Source: Hyphomicrobium sp.
Lineage (GTDB): Bacteria; Pseudomonadota; Alphaproteobacteria; Rhizobiales; Hyphomicrobiaceae
Length of the DNA stretch: 64,000 bases
Assembly: GCA_030148725.1 (NCBI GenBank)
Contig: JASBSU010000029.1
Coordinates: 18,656 to 82,655, forward strand
Direction of reading: 5' to 3'
This document shows positions 8,339 to 20,319 of the stretch, one piece after another (position 1 is the first letter of the stretch; every line of letters starts with the position of its first letter). A program made the translations under genes and the position numbers. Below the pieces are notes generated by a model. The model saw nothing but the letters and a program-made list of their open reading frames with translations, did not search any database and was not told the DNA's origin.

Positions 8339-9604
8339 ATGAAGGAAATGAAGCTCGAAGACCTGAAGCTCAAAACTCCGACGGAGCTTTTGAGCTTTGC
8401 GGAAGAGCACGGCGTCGAAAACGGCTCCACCATGCGCAAGCAGGAGCTGATGTTCGCCACGCTGAAGCAGCTCGCCGCGAAAGAGGTCGAAATCGTCGGC
8501 ACGGGTGTCGTCGAGGTTCTGCAGGACGGCTTCGGCTTCCTGCGCTCGCCGGACGCCAACTATTTGCCCGGCCCGGACGACATCTACGTCTCGCCCTCCC
8601 AGATCCGCCGCTTTGCCCTGCGCACCGGCGATACGGTCGAGGGCCAGATCCGCAGCCCCAAGGAAGGCGAGCGCTACTTCGCCCTCCTCAAGGTCTCGAA
8701 GATCAACTTCGAAGACCCTGAAGCCACCAAGCACAAGATCAACTTCGACAACCTGACGCCGCTTTATCCCACCAAGTGGCTGAAGCTCGAGACCGAGGAT
8801 CCGACGGTCAAGGATTTCTCGCCGCGCGTCATCGACATCGTCGCCCCGATCGGCAAGGGCCAGCGCGGCCTCATCGTCGCACCGCCGCGCACCGGCAAAA
8901 CCGTGCTGCTGCAGAACATCGCCCACTCGATCTCCACCAATCACCCCGAGTGCTACCTCATAGTGCTGCTCATCGACGAGCGCCCTGAGGAAGTCACCGA
9001 CATGCAGCGCTCCGTGAAGGGCGAGGTGATCTCCTCCACCTTCGACGAGCCGCCGTCCCGCCACGTGCAGGTCTCCGAAATGGTGATCGAGAAGGCCAAG
9101 CGCCTCGTCGAGCACAAGCGTGACGTGGTGATCCTGCTGGATTCCATCACCCGCCTCGGTCGCGCTTACAACACGGTCGTTCCTTCTTCCGGCAAGGTGC
9201 TCACCGGCGGCGTCGACTCCAACGCCCTCCAGCGCCCCAAGCGCTTCTTCGGCGCGGCCCGCAACATCGAGGAAGGCGGCTCGCTGACCATCATCGCCAC
9301 CGCGTTGGTCGACACCGGCTCGCGCATGGACGAGGTGATCTTCGAAGAGTTCAAGGGCACCGGTAACTCGGAAATCATTCTCGACCGCAAGGTCTCCGAC
9401 AAGCGCGTCTTCCCCGCCATCGACGTGGCGCGGTCCGGCACCCGCAAGGAGGACCTGCTGGTTCCGAAGGATCAGCTCAAGAAGGTCTACGTCCTGCGCC
9501 GCATCCTCAACCCGATGGGCACCATGGACGGCATCGAGTTCCTCATCGACAAGCTGCGCTCGACCAAGACCAACGGCGAGTTCTTCCAGTCGATGAATAC
9601 CTAG
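8339..9604 (+). CDS. rho: Transcription termination factor Rho
   Basis: Rho is the hexameric RNA-dependent ATPase that ends transcription of untranslated RNA. The 421-residue product has the N-terminal helix bundle, the cold-shock-like RNA-binding fold with DGFGFLR at 63-69, the Walker [11 protein letters not shown] near 181-190, the Walker B region [10 protein letters not shown] and the secondary RNA-binding Q-loop around [11 protein letters not shown]. The frame is open upstream to 8204, but the Met at 8339 with CCGGAG before it matches the family start. The 229-nt gap after hemJ is long enough for the untranslated leader often used for Rho autoregulation; I see no clear hairpin there. Confidence 0.97.
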   Translation: MKEMKLEDLKLKTPTELLSFAEEHGVENGSTMRKQELMFATLKQLAAKEVEIVGTGVVEVLQDGFGFLRSPDANYLPGPDDIYVSPSQIRRFALRTGDTVEGQIRSPKEGERYFALLKVSKINFEDPEATKHKINFDNLTPLYPTKWLKLETEDPTVKDFSPRVIDIVAPIGKGQRGLIVAPPRTGKTVLLQNIAHSISTNHPECYLIVLLIDERPEEVTDMQRSVKGEVISSTFDEPPSRHVQVSEMVIEKAKRLVEHKRDVVILLDSITRLGRAYNTVVPSSGKVLTGGVDSNALQRPKRFFGAARNIEEGGSLTIIATALVDTGSRMDEVIFEEFKGTGNSEIILDRKVSDKRVFPAIDVARSGTRKEDLLVPKDQLKKVYVLRRILNPMGTMDGIEFLIDKLRSTKTNGEFFQSMNT

Positions 9605-9655
9605 ATGTCGAAAGAAGCTAACCCCAGCCACGAATCGGACTGCGCGATACACGAT

Positions 9656-9677
9656 GCCCCGGCGTTTCCGCCGGGGC
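9656..9677. terminator. Strong hairpin downstream of rho
   Basis: A perfect 9-bp GC-rich stem (GCCCCGGCG / CGCCGGGGC) with a TTTC loop, 51 bp after the rho stop and 18 bp before the convergent WYL-like gene ends. No good T-tract follows on either strand, so it is a plausible but not classical terminator. Confidence 0.55.
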
Positions 9678-9695
9678 CTTGCACCTGCAGAGCGT

Positions 9696-10001
9696 CTAAA
9701 GCTCAGCGATGATGCCGCGTTTCATCGCCTTGTCGCCGCGTTTGTATTCCGCACGAGGCCCATCGAACTGGCTGCCCGTCGGAGCGAGACTGCTAATCCG
9801 ATCGAGCCGGAAGAGCTTCCAGTTAATGTGTTCGCCGGACGCGCTTGCGCCTTCGATCTGAAACGCTCGAAGTAGTATTTGGCCACTCGAGCCATAGCCC
9901 AAAGCATGCGGCTCTATTATCCGCAGCCCCGGCTCGTACGACAGCCCAATTAGGTTCCGTCCAGTAATCGCCGCGGCGATTACAGCAATTTCGCGTTGCA
10001 T
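9696..10001 (-). CDS. Small solo WYL-like domain protein
   Basis: About 101 residues made almost entirely of a WYL-like unit: an early LIGLSYEPGLRIIEPHALGYG segment, then a strand LLRAFQIEGAS, and WKLFRLDRISSLAPTG near the middle. WYL domains sense ligands and usually sit behind a helix-turn-helix in transcription factors; here no DNA-binding part is seen. The start at 10001 (ATG) is preferred over a TTG at 10019. It is convergent with rho and separated from the cupin gene by a structured intergenic element. Function is unknown, and the WYL assignment is by pattern only. Confidence 0.6.
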   Translation of the reverse strand: MQREIAVIAAAITGRNLIGLSYEPGLRIIEPHALGYGSSGQILLRAFQIEGASASGEHINWKLFRLDRISSLAPTGSQFDGPRAEYKRGDKAMKRGIIAEL

Positions 10002-10024
10002 TTCTGCCCTGCTTTCCAAAACAG

Positions 10025-10156
10025 GACGATCCCGGCACTTGACCGTGGAACGCTAACGCGCGACTCATACTTGTTGTGATTTGGTTCCCGCACCGGGATC
10101 GTCGGTTTCCGGGAACGCTTCTACGAAAGGGCAGGCGTGGTGCGCCTGCCCTTTCG
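10025..10156. other. Structured intergenic element with two long inverted repeats (possible small RNA or terminator)
   Basis: In a roughly 280-bp gap without a gene, an 11-bp inverted repeat GACGATCCCGG / CCGGGATCGTC pairs 10025-10035 with 10093-10103. It is followed by GTTCCCG (10084-10090) facing CGGGAAC (10110-10116). The element ends in a perfect 14-bp stem CGAAAGGGCAGGCG / CGCCTGCCCTTTCG (10124-10137 and 10143-10156, loop TGGTG). The order, with alternative stems then a terminator-like hairpin, resembles a small RNA or attenuator. The last hairpin could simply terminate the cupin transcript from the right. Confidence 0.45.
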
Positions 10157-10285
10157 CATGTACACAATGCGTTCTCTAGAGTCCAGACGCGGTAATCTGT
10201 CTGCAACGAATGCCTGCTGTTGAGTGGAGAGGAAACCACCGCTCCACAGCCGCCCATTTGTTGGCTCGACAGTCTGCGATCCGGC

Positions 10286-10636
10286 TCAAGCCTTGATCAC
10301 GTATTCCTTGCGCGTCGTCTCGAGCACTTCCCACGTCCCCTTGAAGCCGGGGCGGATGATGAAGCTATCGCCGGCCTTCACGGTTCGCGCCTCGCCACCT
10401 TCCTCGGTGATCACCGACACACCGGCGAGTACGTGGACGTACTCCCATTCGTCATAGGCGATGCGCCACTTCCCCGGCGTCGCCTCCCAGACTCCCGCGA
10501 AAAGGTTGCCGCCCTGATCCTCCAGATTCCAGCAACGGAATTTGGGATCGCCCGAGATGAGCCGATCGGCGCCCGGGGCATCGTGCTCGGGTTCTACCGT
10601 GGCGATGTCAAAAATCGAAAACTTGGGCGCGGTCAT
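10286..10636 (-). CDS. Cupin domain protein (Cupin_3/DUF861-like)
   Basis: A 116-residue single-domain cupin. The region GVWEATPGKWRIAYDEWEYVHVLAG corresponds to the first cupin motif, and the second motif with KAGDSFIIRPGFKGTWEVLE follows, ending in the strand KEYVIKA. This is the Cupin_3 style seen in (S)-ureidoglycine aminohydrolase-like and EutQ-like proteins, usually binding a metal or small ligand. The substrate is unknown. A single-gene transcript is likely, running left toward the strong hairpin at 10124-10156. It lies 69 bp after the end of the hydroxylase gene on the same strand. Confidence 0.85.
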   Translation of the reverse strand: MTAPKFSIFDIATVEPEHDAPGADRLISGDPKFRCWNLEDQGGNLFAGVWEATPGKWRIAYDEWEYVHVLAGVSVITEEGGEARTVKAGDSFIIRPGFKGTWEVLETTRKEYVIKA

Positions 10637-10705
10637 TCATCCTCGAATGGCCGGCAGGGGTTTCATCCCGAGCCGGCCGGTGTGAGCCAAAAGTTGTCGT
10701 GATTT

Positions 10706-11689
10706 TTACTCTGCCGCGTCGACGATGCGACGCGCTTCCTGCGCTGGGGTGAGCGGCGTTGCCGCCGCCGCAGACACCTTCTTGTAGCGCTCCGGCTCGC
10801 CCTGCCCGGGCTTGTAATGCAGTGGCAGCAGGAACTGCTCGATATAGCTCTTGGGGAAGTTCGGGATCTCATCCACGCCGAGGTCCTTCGCCGTGATTTC
10901 GCGCGGCGGCTTCTCGTGGAACGTACCGAGCATCCGATCCCAGCACGTGAGCAGCAGGCCGAAATTGCAGTCGCCTTCCGTACCCCAGTTCACATGATGC
11001 AGGTGATGCACCCGGCCGATCGACAAGTGCTTCTGGAGCGGCCCAAGCCGCGCGTCGACGTTCGAATGCTGCACGATCAGCGTCACCGAGATCGCGAAGC
11101 CGAGCAGCACAGCGACTGGAATGGGCATACCCATCAGAACCAGCGGCAAGCTGCCGACGACCATGTCGAGCACCTGATGCAGCGGATGCCGCATCACGCC
11201 ATTGAACCCGTAAAGCCGTCCGACCCCGTGATGCACGGCATGCAGCCGCCACAGCGGCGCAAACCGATGGCTCAGGTAGTGCATCATCATGAACACGAAG
11301 TCGGAGACGATATAGGCAACGAGGAACTGCGCCCAGAGCGGCCACTGCGTCGGCCACACACCGATGTCGAACGGGAAGAGCCACACGATCAGAGGGATCA
11401 GCAGCACGCCGTTGATGCTCTGCATCTCGTAGATGAGCAGATGCAGAAGGTTCGTGGGGTTGTCGCCATGTGCCTCATGATCGTTCCACTCGTCGAAAAA
11501 TGGCGCGATGCGTTCGGCAGCAAACGCGGTTGCGTACGCCAAGCCAAGCAGCGGCGCGAGAAGCAGGTACGCCCAGGGATTATCGCGCGCCACGGCGAGT
11601 TCAGCGACGACCCAATATGCGGCAGCCATCAGCGCCAGCATCATGAAGGGAGCGTATCCGTACCGCACGATCGTGCGTAGTGCTGACAT
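10706..11689 (-). CDS. Sterol desaturase / fatty acid hydroxylase family membrane protein
   Basis: A 327-residue integral membrane protein with the histidine clusters of the di-iron hydroxylase superfamily: HYLSH and HAVHHG in the middle, then HHLHH further on. Hydrophobic segments lie at about 8-30, 40-60, 95-135 and 175-205. Family members hydroxylate or desaturate lipids such as hopanoids, fatty acids, carotenoids or sterols at the inner membrane. The substrate here cannot be read from the sequence; an aminolipid or hopanoid is possible. It has a charged C-terminal tail and stands apart from the neighbouring genes. Confidence 0.88.
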   Translation of the reverse strand: MSALRTIVRYGYAPFMMLALMAAAYWVVAELAVARDNPWAYLLLAPLLGLAYATAFAAERIAPFFDEWNDHEAHGDNPTNLLHLLIYEMQSINGVLLIPLIVWLFPFDIGVWPTQWPLWAQFLVAYIVSDFVFMMMHYLSHRFAPLWRLHAVHHGVGRLYGFNGVMRHPLHQVLDMVVGSLPLVLMGMPIPVAVLLGFAISVTLIVQHSNVDARLGPLQKHLSIGRVHHLHHVNWGTEGDCNFGLLLTCWDRMLGTFHEKPPREITAKDLGVDEIPNFPKSYIEQFLLPLHYKPGQGEPERYKKVSAAAATPLTPAQEARRIVDAAE

Positions 11690-11836
11690 CAGGCGTTCTC
11701 CGATTGAGGGCTGCGCGGAACCAAGAGCAACTCACACATCCATACGTCTGCAGTTGGTTGTCGAACTCGACGCCACCGTCACCATGGGCGATGCAAGACC
11801 TGCATCAGGATGGCACCTCACGCGTATTGAGCTTGT

Positions 11837-13864
<2,028 letters not shown>

Positions 13865-13904
13865 CATGATTCCTTGCCGCGCGAGCCGCTCCAAAAGGCT
13901 CTGG

Positions 13905-13923
13905 GTTAAGATGGGAGCTTAAC
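13905..13923. promoter_or_regulatory. Inverted repeat GTTAAG-N7-CTTAAC in the divergent yyaL/mnmE promoter region
   Basis: Perfect 6-bp half-sites around a 7-base spacer, 23 bp before the mnmE start. The two TTAA cores are nine bases apart, so it does not match the canonical CtrA box TTAA-N7-TTAA. It could be an operator for an unidentified regulator. Confidence 0.35.
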
Positions 13924-13945
13924 GCGCCATCTGCTAGTTCAGGCC

Positions 13946-15277
13946 ATGGCTGAACCAACGACAATCTTTGCACTTTCCACCGCTCCAGGAAGGGCGGGTG
14001 TAGCGGTCGTGCGCATCAGTGGACCCCGCGCTGGGGATGTCCTCGATGCAATGGCACCACCCCGCCCCACCAACCGCCACGCCTCCTTGAGGCGGATTAA
14101 AGAACCTCAAGACGGGCGGGCAATCGACGACGCCCTGATTCTCTGGCTCCAGGGGCCGAAAACCGAGACCGGCGAAGACATGGCCGAGCTGCATCTCCAC
14201 GGCAGCCCCGCCGTCGTCAAAGCCGTCCTCGCGGCGCTGGGACGCTTCCCCGAATGCCGCCTGGCGGGGCCCGGAGAGTTTGCCCGGCGCGCATTCGCCA
14301 ACGGAAAGCTCGACCTGGCGCAGGTCGAGGGTCTCGCAGACCTCATCGATTCCGAAACCGAGGCGCAGCGCCACCAGGCCCTCGCCCAGATGCGTGGCGC
14401 ATTGTCGAACCTCTACGAGGGCTGGCGCCGCAGTATCTTGGAGGCAAGCGCCCTCATGGAGGCGGCGATCGACTTCTCGGACGAGAGCGACGTCGCCGGC
14501 GATGCCGCGGAGCGGGCACTGGCCATCGTCAGAGAACTTCGCCACCAGATCTTGGCCCACCTGGATGATGGACACCGCGGAGAAATCTTGCGCGATGGCT
14601 TCCGCGTCGTGCTGGCAGGCCCGCCGAATGCAGGCAAATCAAGCCTTCTGAATGCTCTGGCGCGACGCGACGCGGCCATCGTGCACGAGGAAGCTGGTAC
14701 CACGCGCGACGTCCTGGAGGTACGCCTCGACCTTGAGGGGCTTCCGGTGATCGTCACTGATACGGCGGGCATCCGCGAGGCCACAGGCGCGGTCGAGACA
14801 GAGGGCATCCGCCGCGCCATGACCCATGTCCGAGAGGCAGACCTCGTCCTCTGGCTGAATGATTCGACGGGCGACGCGGTGCCGCCACCACCCGAACTGC
14901 TATCGCGCGGACCTGAGTTCTTCGCGGCTGTGGCGACGAAAATCGACCTCGCCGGCGCGCCGCCACCACCCGATGCCGTGCCGATCTCCGTGAAGACGAG
15001 GGAAGGACTGGCGCGGTTGACCGCCACCATCGCCTCTCTCGCCGCGGACCGGGTAGGCAGCACTGAAACGCCGGCAATCACCCGCGAACGCTACCGAAGC
15101 CACCTCGAGACCTGCCTTGAGGCGCTTGAAGGCTTCCTCGGCGGCAATACCGCGGACTACGAGCTTCGGGCCGAGGAGCTGCGCCAAGCCGCCCAGGCGC
15201 TGGGCCGCATCACGGGGCGCATCGACGTGGAGGAGGTGCTCGGCGAGATCTTTGGGCGCTTCTGCATCGGCAAATAA
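13946..15277 (+). CDS. mnmE: tRNA uridine-5-carboxymethylaminomethyl modification GTPase
   Basis: MnmE works with MnmG to put the (carboxymethyl)aminomethyl group on U34 of certain tRNAs, using tetrahydrofolate and GTP. The 443-residue protein has the N-terminal folate-binding domain (TIFALSTAPGRAGVAVVRISG), the helical domain, an inserted G domain with GPPNAGKS at 225-232 and DTAGIR, and the C-terminal catalytic tetrapeptide CIGK at 440-443. It heads the cluster mnmE-[parS array]-mnmG-rsmG-parA-parB, conserved near alphaproteobacterial origins. Confidence 0.97.
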   Translation: MAEPTTIFALSTAPGRAGVAVVRISGPRAGDVLDAMAPPRPTNRHASLRRIKEPQDGRAIDDALILWLQGPKTETGEDMAELHLHGSPAVVKAVLAALGRFPECRLAGPGEFARRAFANGKLDLAQVEGLADLIDSETEAQRHQALAQMRGALSNLYEGWRRSILEASALMEAAIDFSDESDVAGDAAERALAIVRELRHQILAHLDDGHRGEILRDGFRVVLAGPPNAGKSSLLNALARRDAAIVHEEAGTTRDVLEVRLDLEGLPVIVTDTAGIREATGAVETEGIRRAMTHVREADLVLWLNDSTGDAVPPPPELLSRGPEFFAAVATKIDLAGAPPPPDAVPISVKTREGLARLTATIASLAADRVGSTETPAITRERYRSHLETCLEALEGFLGGNTADYELRAEELRQAAQALGRITGRIDVEEVLGEIFGRFCIGK

Positions 15278-15281
15278 GCCC

Positions 15282-15542
15282 TGATTCACGTGAAACACTT
15301 TGTTAACCGACGCTTGGTGATTCGGCGCCTTAGGCGCCGCGCAGGGATTCACGTGAAACAACTCGTTAACCAAGGCAGCACACGCGCTTGATGATTCACG
15401 TGAAACATTCCGTTAACCATCTGCCTTCGAAGGCCGTCGAAAGTACTTGCCAATAGGTGCCCGTGTTTCACGTGAAACGATTCGTTAGGACGAGTCCGGC
15501 TGGCCTCGCCGCCTGGGCAACAGCGCTGATTCACGTGAAACA
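15282..15542. promoter_or_regulatory. parS: Array of five parS (ParB-binding) sites between mnmE and mnmG
   Basis: Five copies closely match the parS consensus TGTTTCACGTGAAACA: 15282-15297, 15345-15360, 15392-15407, 15464-15479 and 15527-15542, all with the same strand orientation of flanks. Sites 1, 3 and 5 read TGATTCACGTGAAACA, site 2 starts GG, and site 4 reads TGTTTCACGTGAAACG. Four bases after each site comes GTTAACC (degenerate GTTAGGA at site 4). Each copy also carries a GATTC, inside it (sites 1, 2, 3, 5) or directly after it (site 4). The 343-bp interval has no gene; a small hairpin GGCGCC-TTA-GGCGCC lies at 15324-15338. ParB is encoded 3.5 kb downstream. Confidence 0.93.
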
Positions 15543-15620
15543 TTTCGTTAACCACTTCAGCGCCCTTTGATTCGACGCCCCGCTGTCGCTAGGTTGCCGC
15601 CTCACATTCAGGTTCCAGAT

Positions 15621-17485
<1,865 letters not shown>

Positions 17486-17486
<1 letters not shown>

Positions 17487-18160
17487 TGCGCGATGCGTCC
17501 CACGATGAGGTGCGAACCCCGGCCGATTTCGCTCGGGCCTTCGCGGTTTCACGTGAAACCATTGAGAAACTCGAGGTTTACGAGATCCTGCTTCGTCAGT
17601 GGCAGAAGACGATCAACCTCGTAGCCCCCAGCACTCTGGACCACATCTGGTCCCGCCATTTTGCCGATTCCGCTCAGCTGTTCGCCCTTGCGCCGGAGGA
17701 TGCAAAGCGATGGCTCGACCTTGGGTCCGGCGCCGGTTTCCCGGGTCTCGTGCTCGCAATTATGCTCGCCGGCCGCGACGGAGCTAAGGTCACCCTGGTC
17801 GAAAGCGATACCCGAAAGGCTGCCTTCCTTCGCGAAGTCGCCCGGCGGACGGGCGCAGTTGTGGACATCCAACCCGAGCGAATCGAAAAGGTCGCGACTC
17901 AAACTAAGCTAGGAGCGGTCGACGTGATCACCGCACGCGCGTTGGCACCCTTGCCGCGTCTCCTCGAGCTCGCTGCTCCGGCCTTCTCGTCCCACACCAC
18001 GGGGCTGTTTCTGAAAGGCCGCGAAGCCGAGACCGAGGTCGATGCGGCCAGGGAGCGGTGGACATTCGACAGCCGTCTGCAGCCGAGCCTGTCAGATTCC
18101 GGTGGCAGAATCGTCGTAGTCCGCGGGTTGCAGGCTAAAATGGAGGGTCAACGGCGATGA
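17486..18160 (+). CDS. rsmG: 16S rRNA (guanine-527-N7)-methyltransferase
   Basis: RsmG methylates G527 of 16S rRNA; its loss gives low-level streptomycin resistance. The 224-residue product has the SAM-binding WLDLGSGAGFPGLVLA motif near 76-90 and the ITARALAPLPRLLE stretch. Residues 21-25 (VSRET) are encoded by a near-perfect parS palindrome, so this N-terminal segment is probably constrained by DNA function as well as protein function. It overlaps both mnmG (start codon) and parA (four bases), forming a compact operon. Confidence 0.96.
17545..17560. promoter_or_regulatory. parS: Sixth parS site inside rsmG
   Basis: GGTTTCACGTGAAACC contains the perfect 14-bp parS core palindrome (17546-17559); both outer bases deviate symmetrically from the consensus. 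It lacks the GATTC and GTTAACC companions found at the intergenic copies. It encodes Val-Ser-Arg-Glu-Thr of RsmG. Confidence 0.88.
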
Positions 18161-18981
18161 GCGCGACGAGACCCGGGGAAGCCCGGACGCTGGCGATTGC
18201 CAACCAGAAGGGCGGCGTCGGCAAGACGACCACCGCTATCAATCTCGGCACGGCGCTCGCCTCGATTGGCGAGCGCGTGCTTGTTATCGACCTCGATCCG
18301 CAGGGCAACGCCTCGACCGGTCTTGGCATCGACATCGAGGCGCGCCCCCGCACCACGTACGACGTCCTGGCTGGAGGCGCCGGCCTCGTCGAATGCGCGT
18401 TGCCAACCGCCGTTCCCGGGCTCTACGTCGTTCCCGCGAACAACGACCTCGTCGGCATCGAATCCGAGATCACCGACACCAATCGCCCGTTCCGGCTGCG
18501 CGATGCCGTTGCGGCACTCGCCGCTCGCCAGCGCAGTTTGCCCGAAGATCAGCGCTTCAATTACTTGCTGATCGACTGCCCGCCATCGCTCAATCTCCTG
18601 ACGCTGAACGCGCTCTCGGCCGCTAACGCCGTTCTGGTGCCGGTGCAGTGCGAGTTCTTCGCGCTCGAAGGTATTTCGCAGCTGAAGGACTCGATCGATC
18701 AGATCCGCGCGACCCTCAATCCAACGCTCGAAATCCAGGGCGTCGTCCTGACCATGCACGATGCGCGAACGTCGCTGTCCCGCGAAGTCGCCGAGAACGT
18801 CCGCGCGTTTTTCGGGCCCAAGGTCTACGAGACGATCATCCCGCGCAACACGCGCGTTGCCGAGGCGCCGTCGCACGGCAAGCCCATTCTGCTCTACGAT
18901 TTCGACTGCGCCGGCAGCCAAGCCTACATCAAGCTCGCGACCGAGATCATCGAGCGCGAACGTCGTAATCAGGCGGCCTGA
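18157..18981 (+). CDS. parA: Chromosome partitioning ATPase ParA
   Basis: ParA is the Walker-type ATPase that moves ParB-parS complexes toward the cell pole. The deviant Walker A KGGVGKTTT is at residues 18-26, followed by DLDPQGNAST, and the Walker B region with DCPPSLNLLTLNAL lies near 150-165. The 274-residue length, with no N-terminal HTH extension, marks a chromosomal (type Ib-like) ParA. Its start overlaps rsmG by four bases, and parB follows after 22 bp with its own GGGACC-type ribosome site. Confidence 0.97.
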   Translation: MSATRPGEARTLAIANQKGGVGKTTTAINLGTALASIGERVLVIDLDPQGNASTGLGIDIEARPRTTYDVLAGGAGLVECALPTAVPGLYVVPANNDLVGIESEITDTNRPFRLRDAVAALAARQRSLPEDQRFNYLLIDCPPSLNLLTLNALSAANAVLVPVQCEFFALEGISQLKDSIDQIRATLNPTLEIQGVVLTMHDARTSLSREVAENVRAFFGPKVYETIIPRNTRVAEAPSHGKPILLYDFDCAGSQAYIKLATEIIERERRNQAA

Positions 18982-19003
18982 GATCTAACGCCCCAGAGGG
19001 ACC

Positions 19004-19876
19004 ATGAACGCACCTTTGCAGAAGAGCCGCCTCGGACGCGGACTTGCCTCGCTGATCGGAGAGCCGATGCAGAGCGGTCGTCCGCAGCTCCCGCCGGAGG
19101 GCGAGCAGCGCATGGTGTCGATCGCCGACGTCCGCCCCAGCCGGCTCAACCCGCGCAAGGATTTCCGCGACGAGGATCTGACGGAGCTCGCCGAGTCGAT
19201 CCGCGCCAAGGGCCTCGTGCAGCCGATCGTCGTGCGCCCCGCTGAAAACGGCTACGAGATCGTTGCCGGCGAACGCCGCTGGCGCGCCGCACAGAAGGCC
19301 GGCCTGCACACTGTGCCGGTCATTGCCCGTGATCTCGACGACAAGGAAGTCCTCGAGCTGGCGATCATCGAGAACGTCCAGCGTTCCGATTTGAACGCCA
19401 TCGAAGAGGCCGGCGGTTACCGCGAGCTGATCGAGCGCTTCGACTACAGCCAGGAGCAGCTGTCGGAGATCATCGGCAAGTCGCGCAGCCACGTCGCCAA
19501 CACGCTCCGTCTTCTGAAGCTGCCCGAGGGCGTCCAGGTGATGGTGCAGGACGGCCGTCTCACGGCCGGCCACGCGCGCGCTCTGATCGGCCGCGACGAT
19601 GCCGAAACTCTCGCCCAGCACATTCTCGCCCAGAGCCTCAACGTCCGCGAGGTCGAAGCCCTGGTGCAAGGTGGTCAGACCGCGCCTCCGGGCGGCCCTG
19701 TCTCGCGCACGCCGCGCGAAAAGGATCCGGACACCAAGGCATTCGAGAAAGAGCTTTCGAACCTCCTGGACCTGAAGGTCGAGATCAAGCGTGGCTCCGG
19801 CGAGAGCGGCAATCTGGTTATCAAGTTCGGCAATTTCGACCAGCTCGATTACATCCGCCAGAGGCTCGGCGGCTGA
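19004..19876 (+). CDS. parB: Chromosome partitioning protein ParB (CTP-dependent clamp)
   Basis: ParB loads at parS, binds CTP and slides as a DNA clamp, organising the origin region and stimulating ParA. The 290-residue product has the basic N-terminal LGRGLASLIGE peptide that contacts ParA, the CTP-binding GERRWRAA at 89-96 with ENVQRSDLN near 122-130, the central HTH (QEQLSEIIGKSRSHVANTLRLL) and the C-terminal dimerisation domain. Its binding sites are the parS copies at 15282-15542 and 17545-17560. Confidence 0.97.
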   Translation: MNAPLQKSRLGRGLASLIGEPMQSGRPQLPPEGEQRMVSIADVRPSRLNPRKDFRDEDLTELAESIRAKGLVQPIVVRPAENGYEIVAGERRWRAAQKAGLHTVPVIARDLDDKEVLELAIIENVQRSDLNAIEEAGGYRELIERFDYSQEQLSEIIGKSRSHVANTLRLLKLPEGVQVMVQDGRLTAGHARALIGRDDAETLAQHILAQSLNVREVEALVQGGQTAPPGGPVSRTPREKDPDTKAFEKELSNLLDLKVEIKRGSGESGNLVIKFGNFDQLDYIRQRLGG

Positions 19877-19965
19877 GCCGCGGCTTGACGCCGGGGACCT
19901 GTTGCTGCATCAGCCGGACGCATTGAAGCCCTTGCGTCCGTTGAGGTCTGGCCCATGAGCCCACT

Positions 19966-20286
19966 ATGAGCGACGTGTTGCTGCAACTTGCAGCCACCAT
20001 CCGCAGCCGTCGTGAAGCTGCGGCTGACAGCTCCTATACTCGGCAGTTGCTCGATGCCGGCCCCGCCCGCTGCGCCAAGAAGTTCGGCGAGGAGGCCGTT
20101 GAGACGGTCATCGCCGCAATGGGCGAAAGCGATGATGCGTTGAAGGCCGAGGCCGCCGACGTGCTTTACCATCTGCTCGTCTTGCTGGAGAGCCGCCAGG
20201 TCGCCTTGGGTGACGTATTGGACGTTCTCGCTAAGCGTGTTGGGACATCCGGCCTGAAAGAGAAGGCCGAGCGCCCTAACCGGTGA
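19966..20286 (+). CDS. hisE: Phosphoribosyl-ATP pyrophosphatase
   Basis: HisE hydrolyses phosphoribosyl-ATP to phosphoribosyl-AMP, the second step of histidine synthesis. This compact 106-residue all-alpha MazG-like protein shows the metal-binding acidic pattern KKFGEEAVETVIAAM and the later EAADVLYHLLVLL helix. The other his genes that usually sit beside hisE in this group (hisBHAF) are not in the window. It lies between parB (89 bp upstream) and coaA (33 bp downstream) on the same strand. Confidence 0.93.
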   Translation: MSDVLLQLAATIRSRREAAADSSYTRQLLDAGPARCAKKFGEEAVETVIAAMGESDDALKAEAADVLYHLLVLLESRQVALGDVLDVLAKRVGTSGLKEKAERPNR

Positions 20287-20319
20287 TAGAATAAAAAGAA
20301 AGCCGACGCGCAGGCTTCG

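Noticed and set aside
10084-10116. GTTCCCG ... CGGGAAC, the same half-sites as the hip operators
   Set aside because: The half-sites are 19 bases apart, not two, so this is not the same operator; kept only as part of the structured intergenic element.
15324-15338. GGCGCC-TTA-GGCGCC hairpin as the mnmE terminator
   Set aside because: Six to seven base pairs, a three-base loop and no T-run; and it lies inside the parS array, so a terminator role is not supported.
14900-15555. Minus-strand frames with repeated peptides of the form VN-x-x-FHVN between mnmE and mnmG
   Set aside because: The repeats are the parS plus GTTAACC units read in frame; they overlap mnmE or the array and have no independent coding support.
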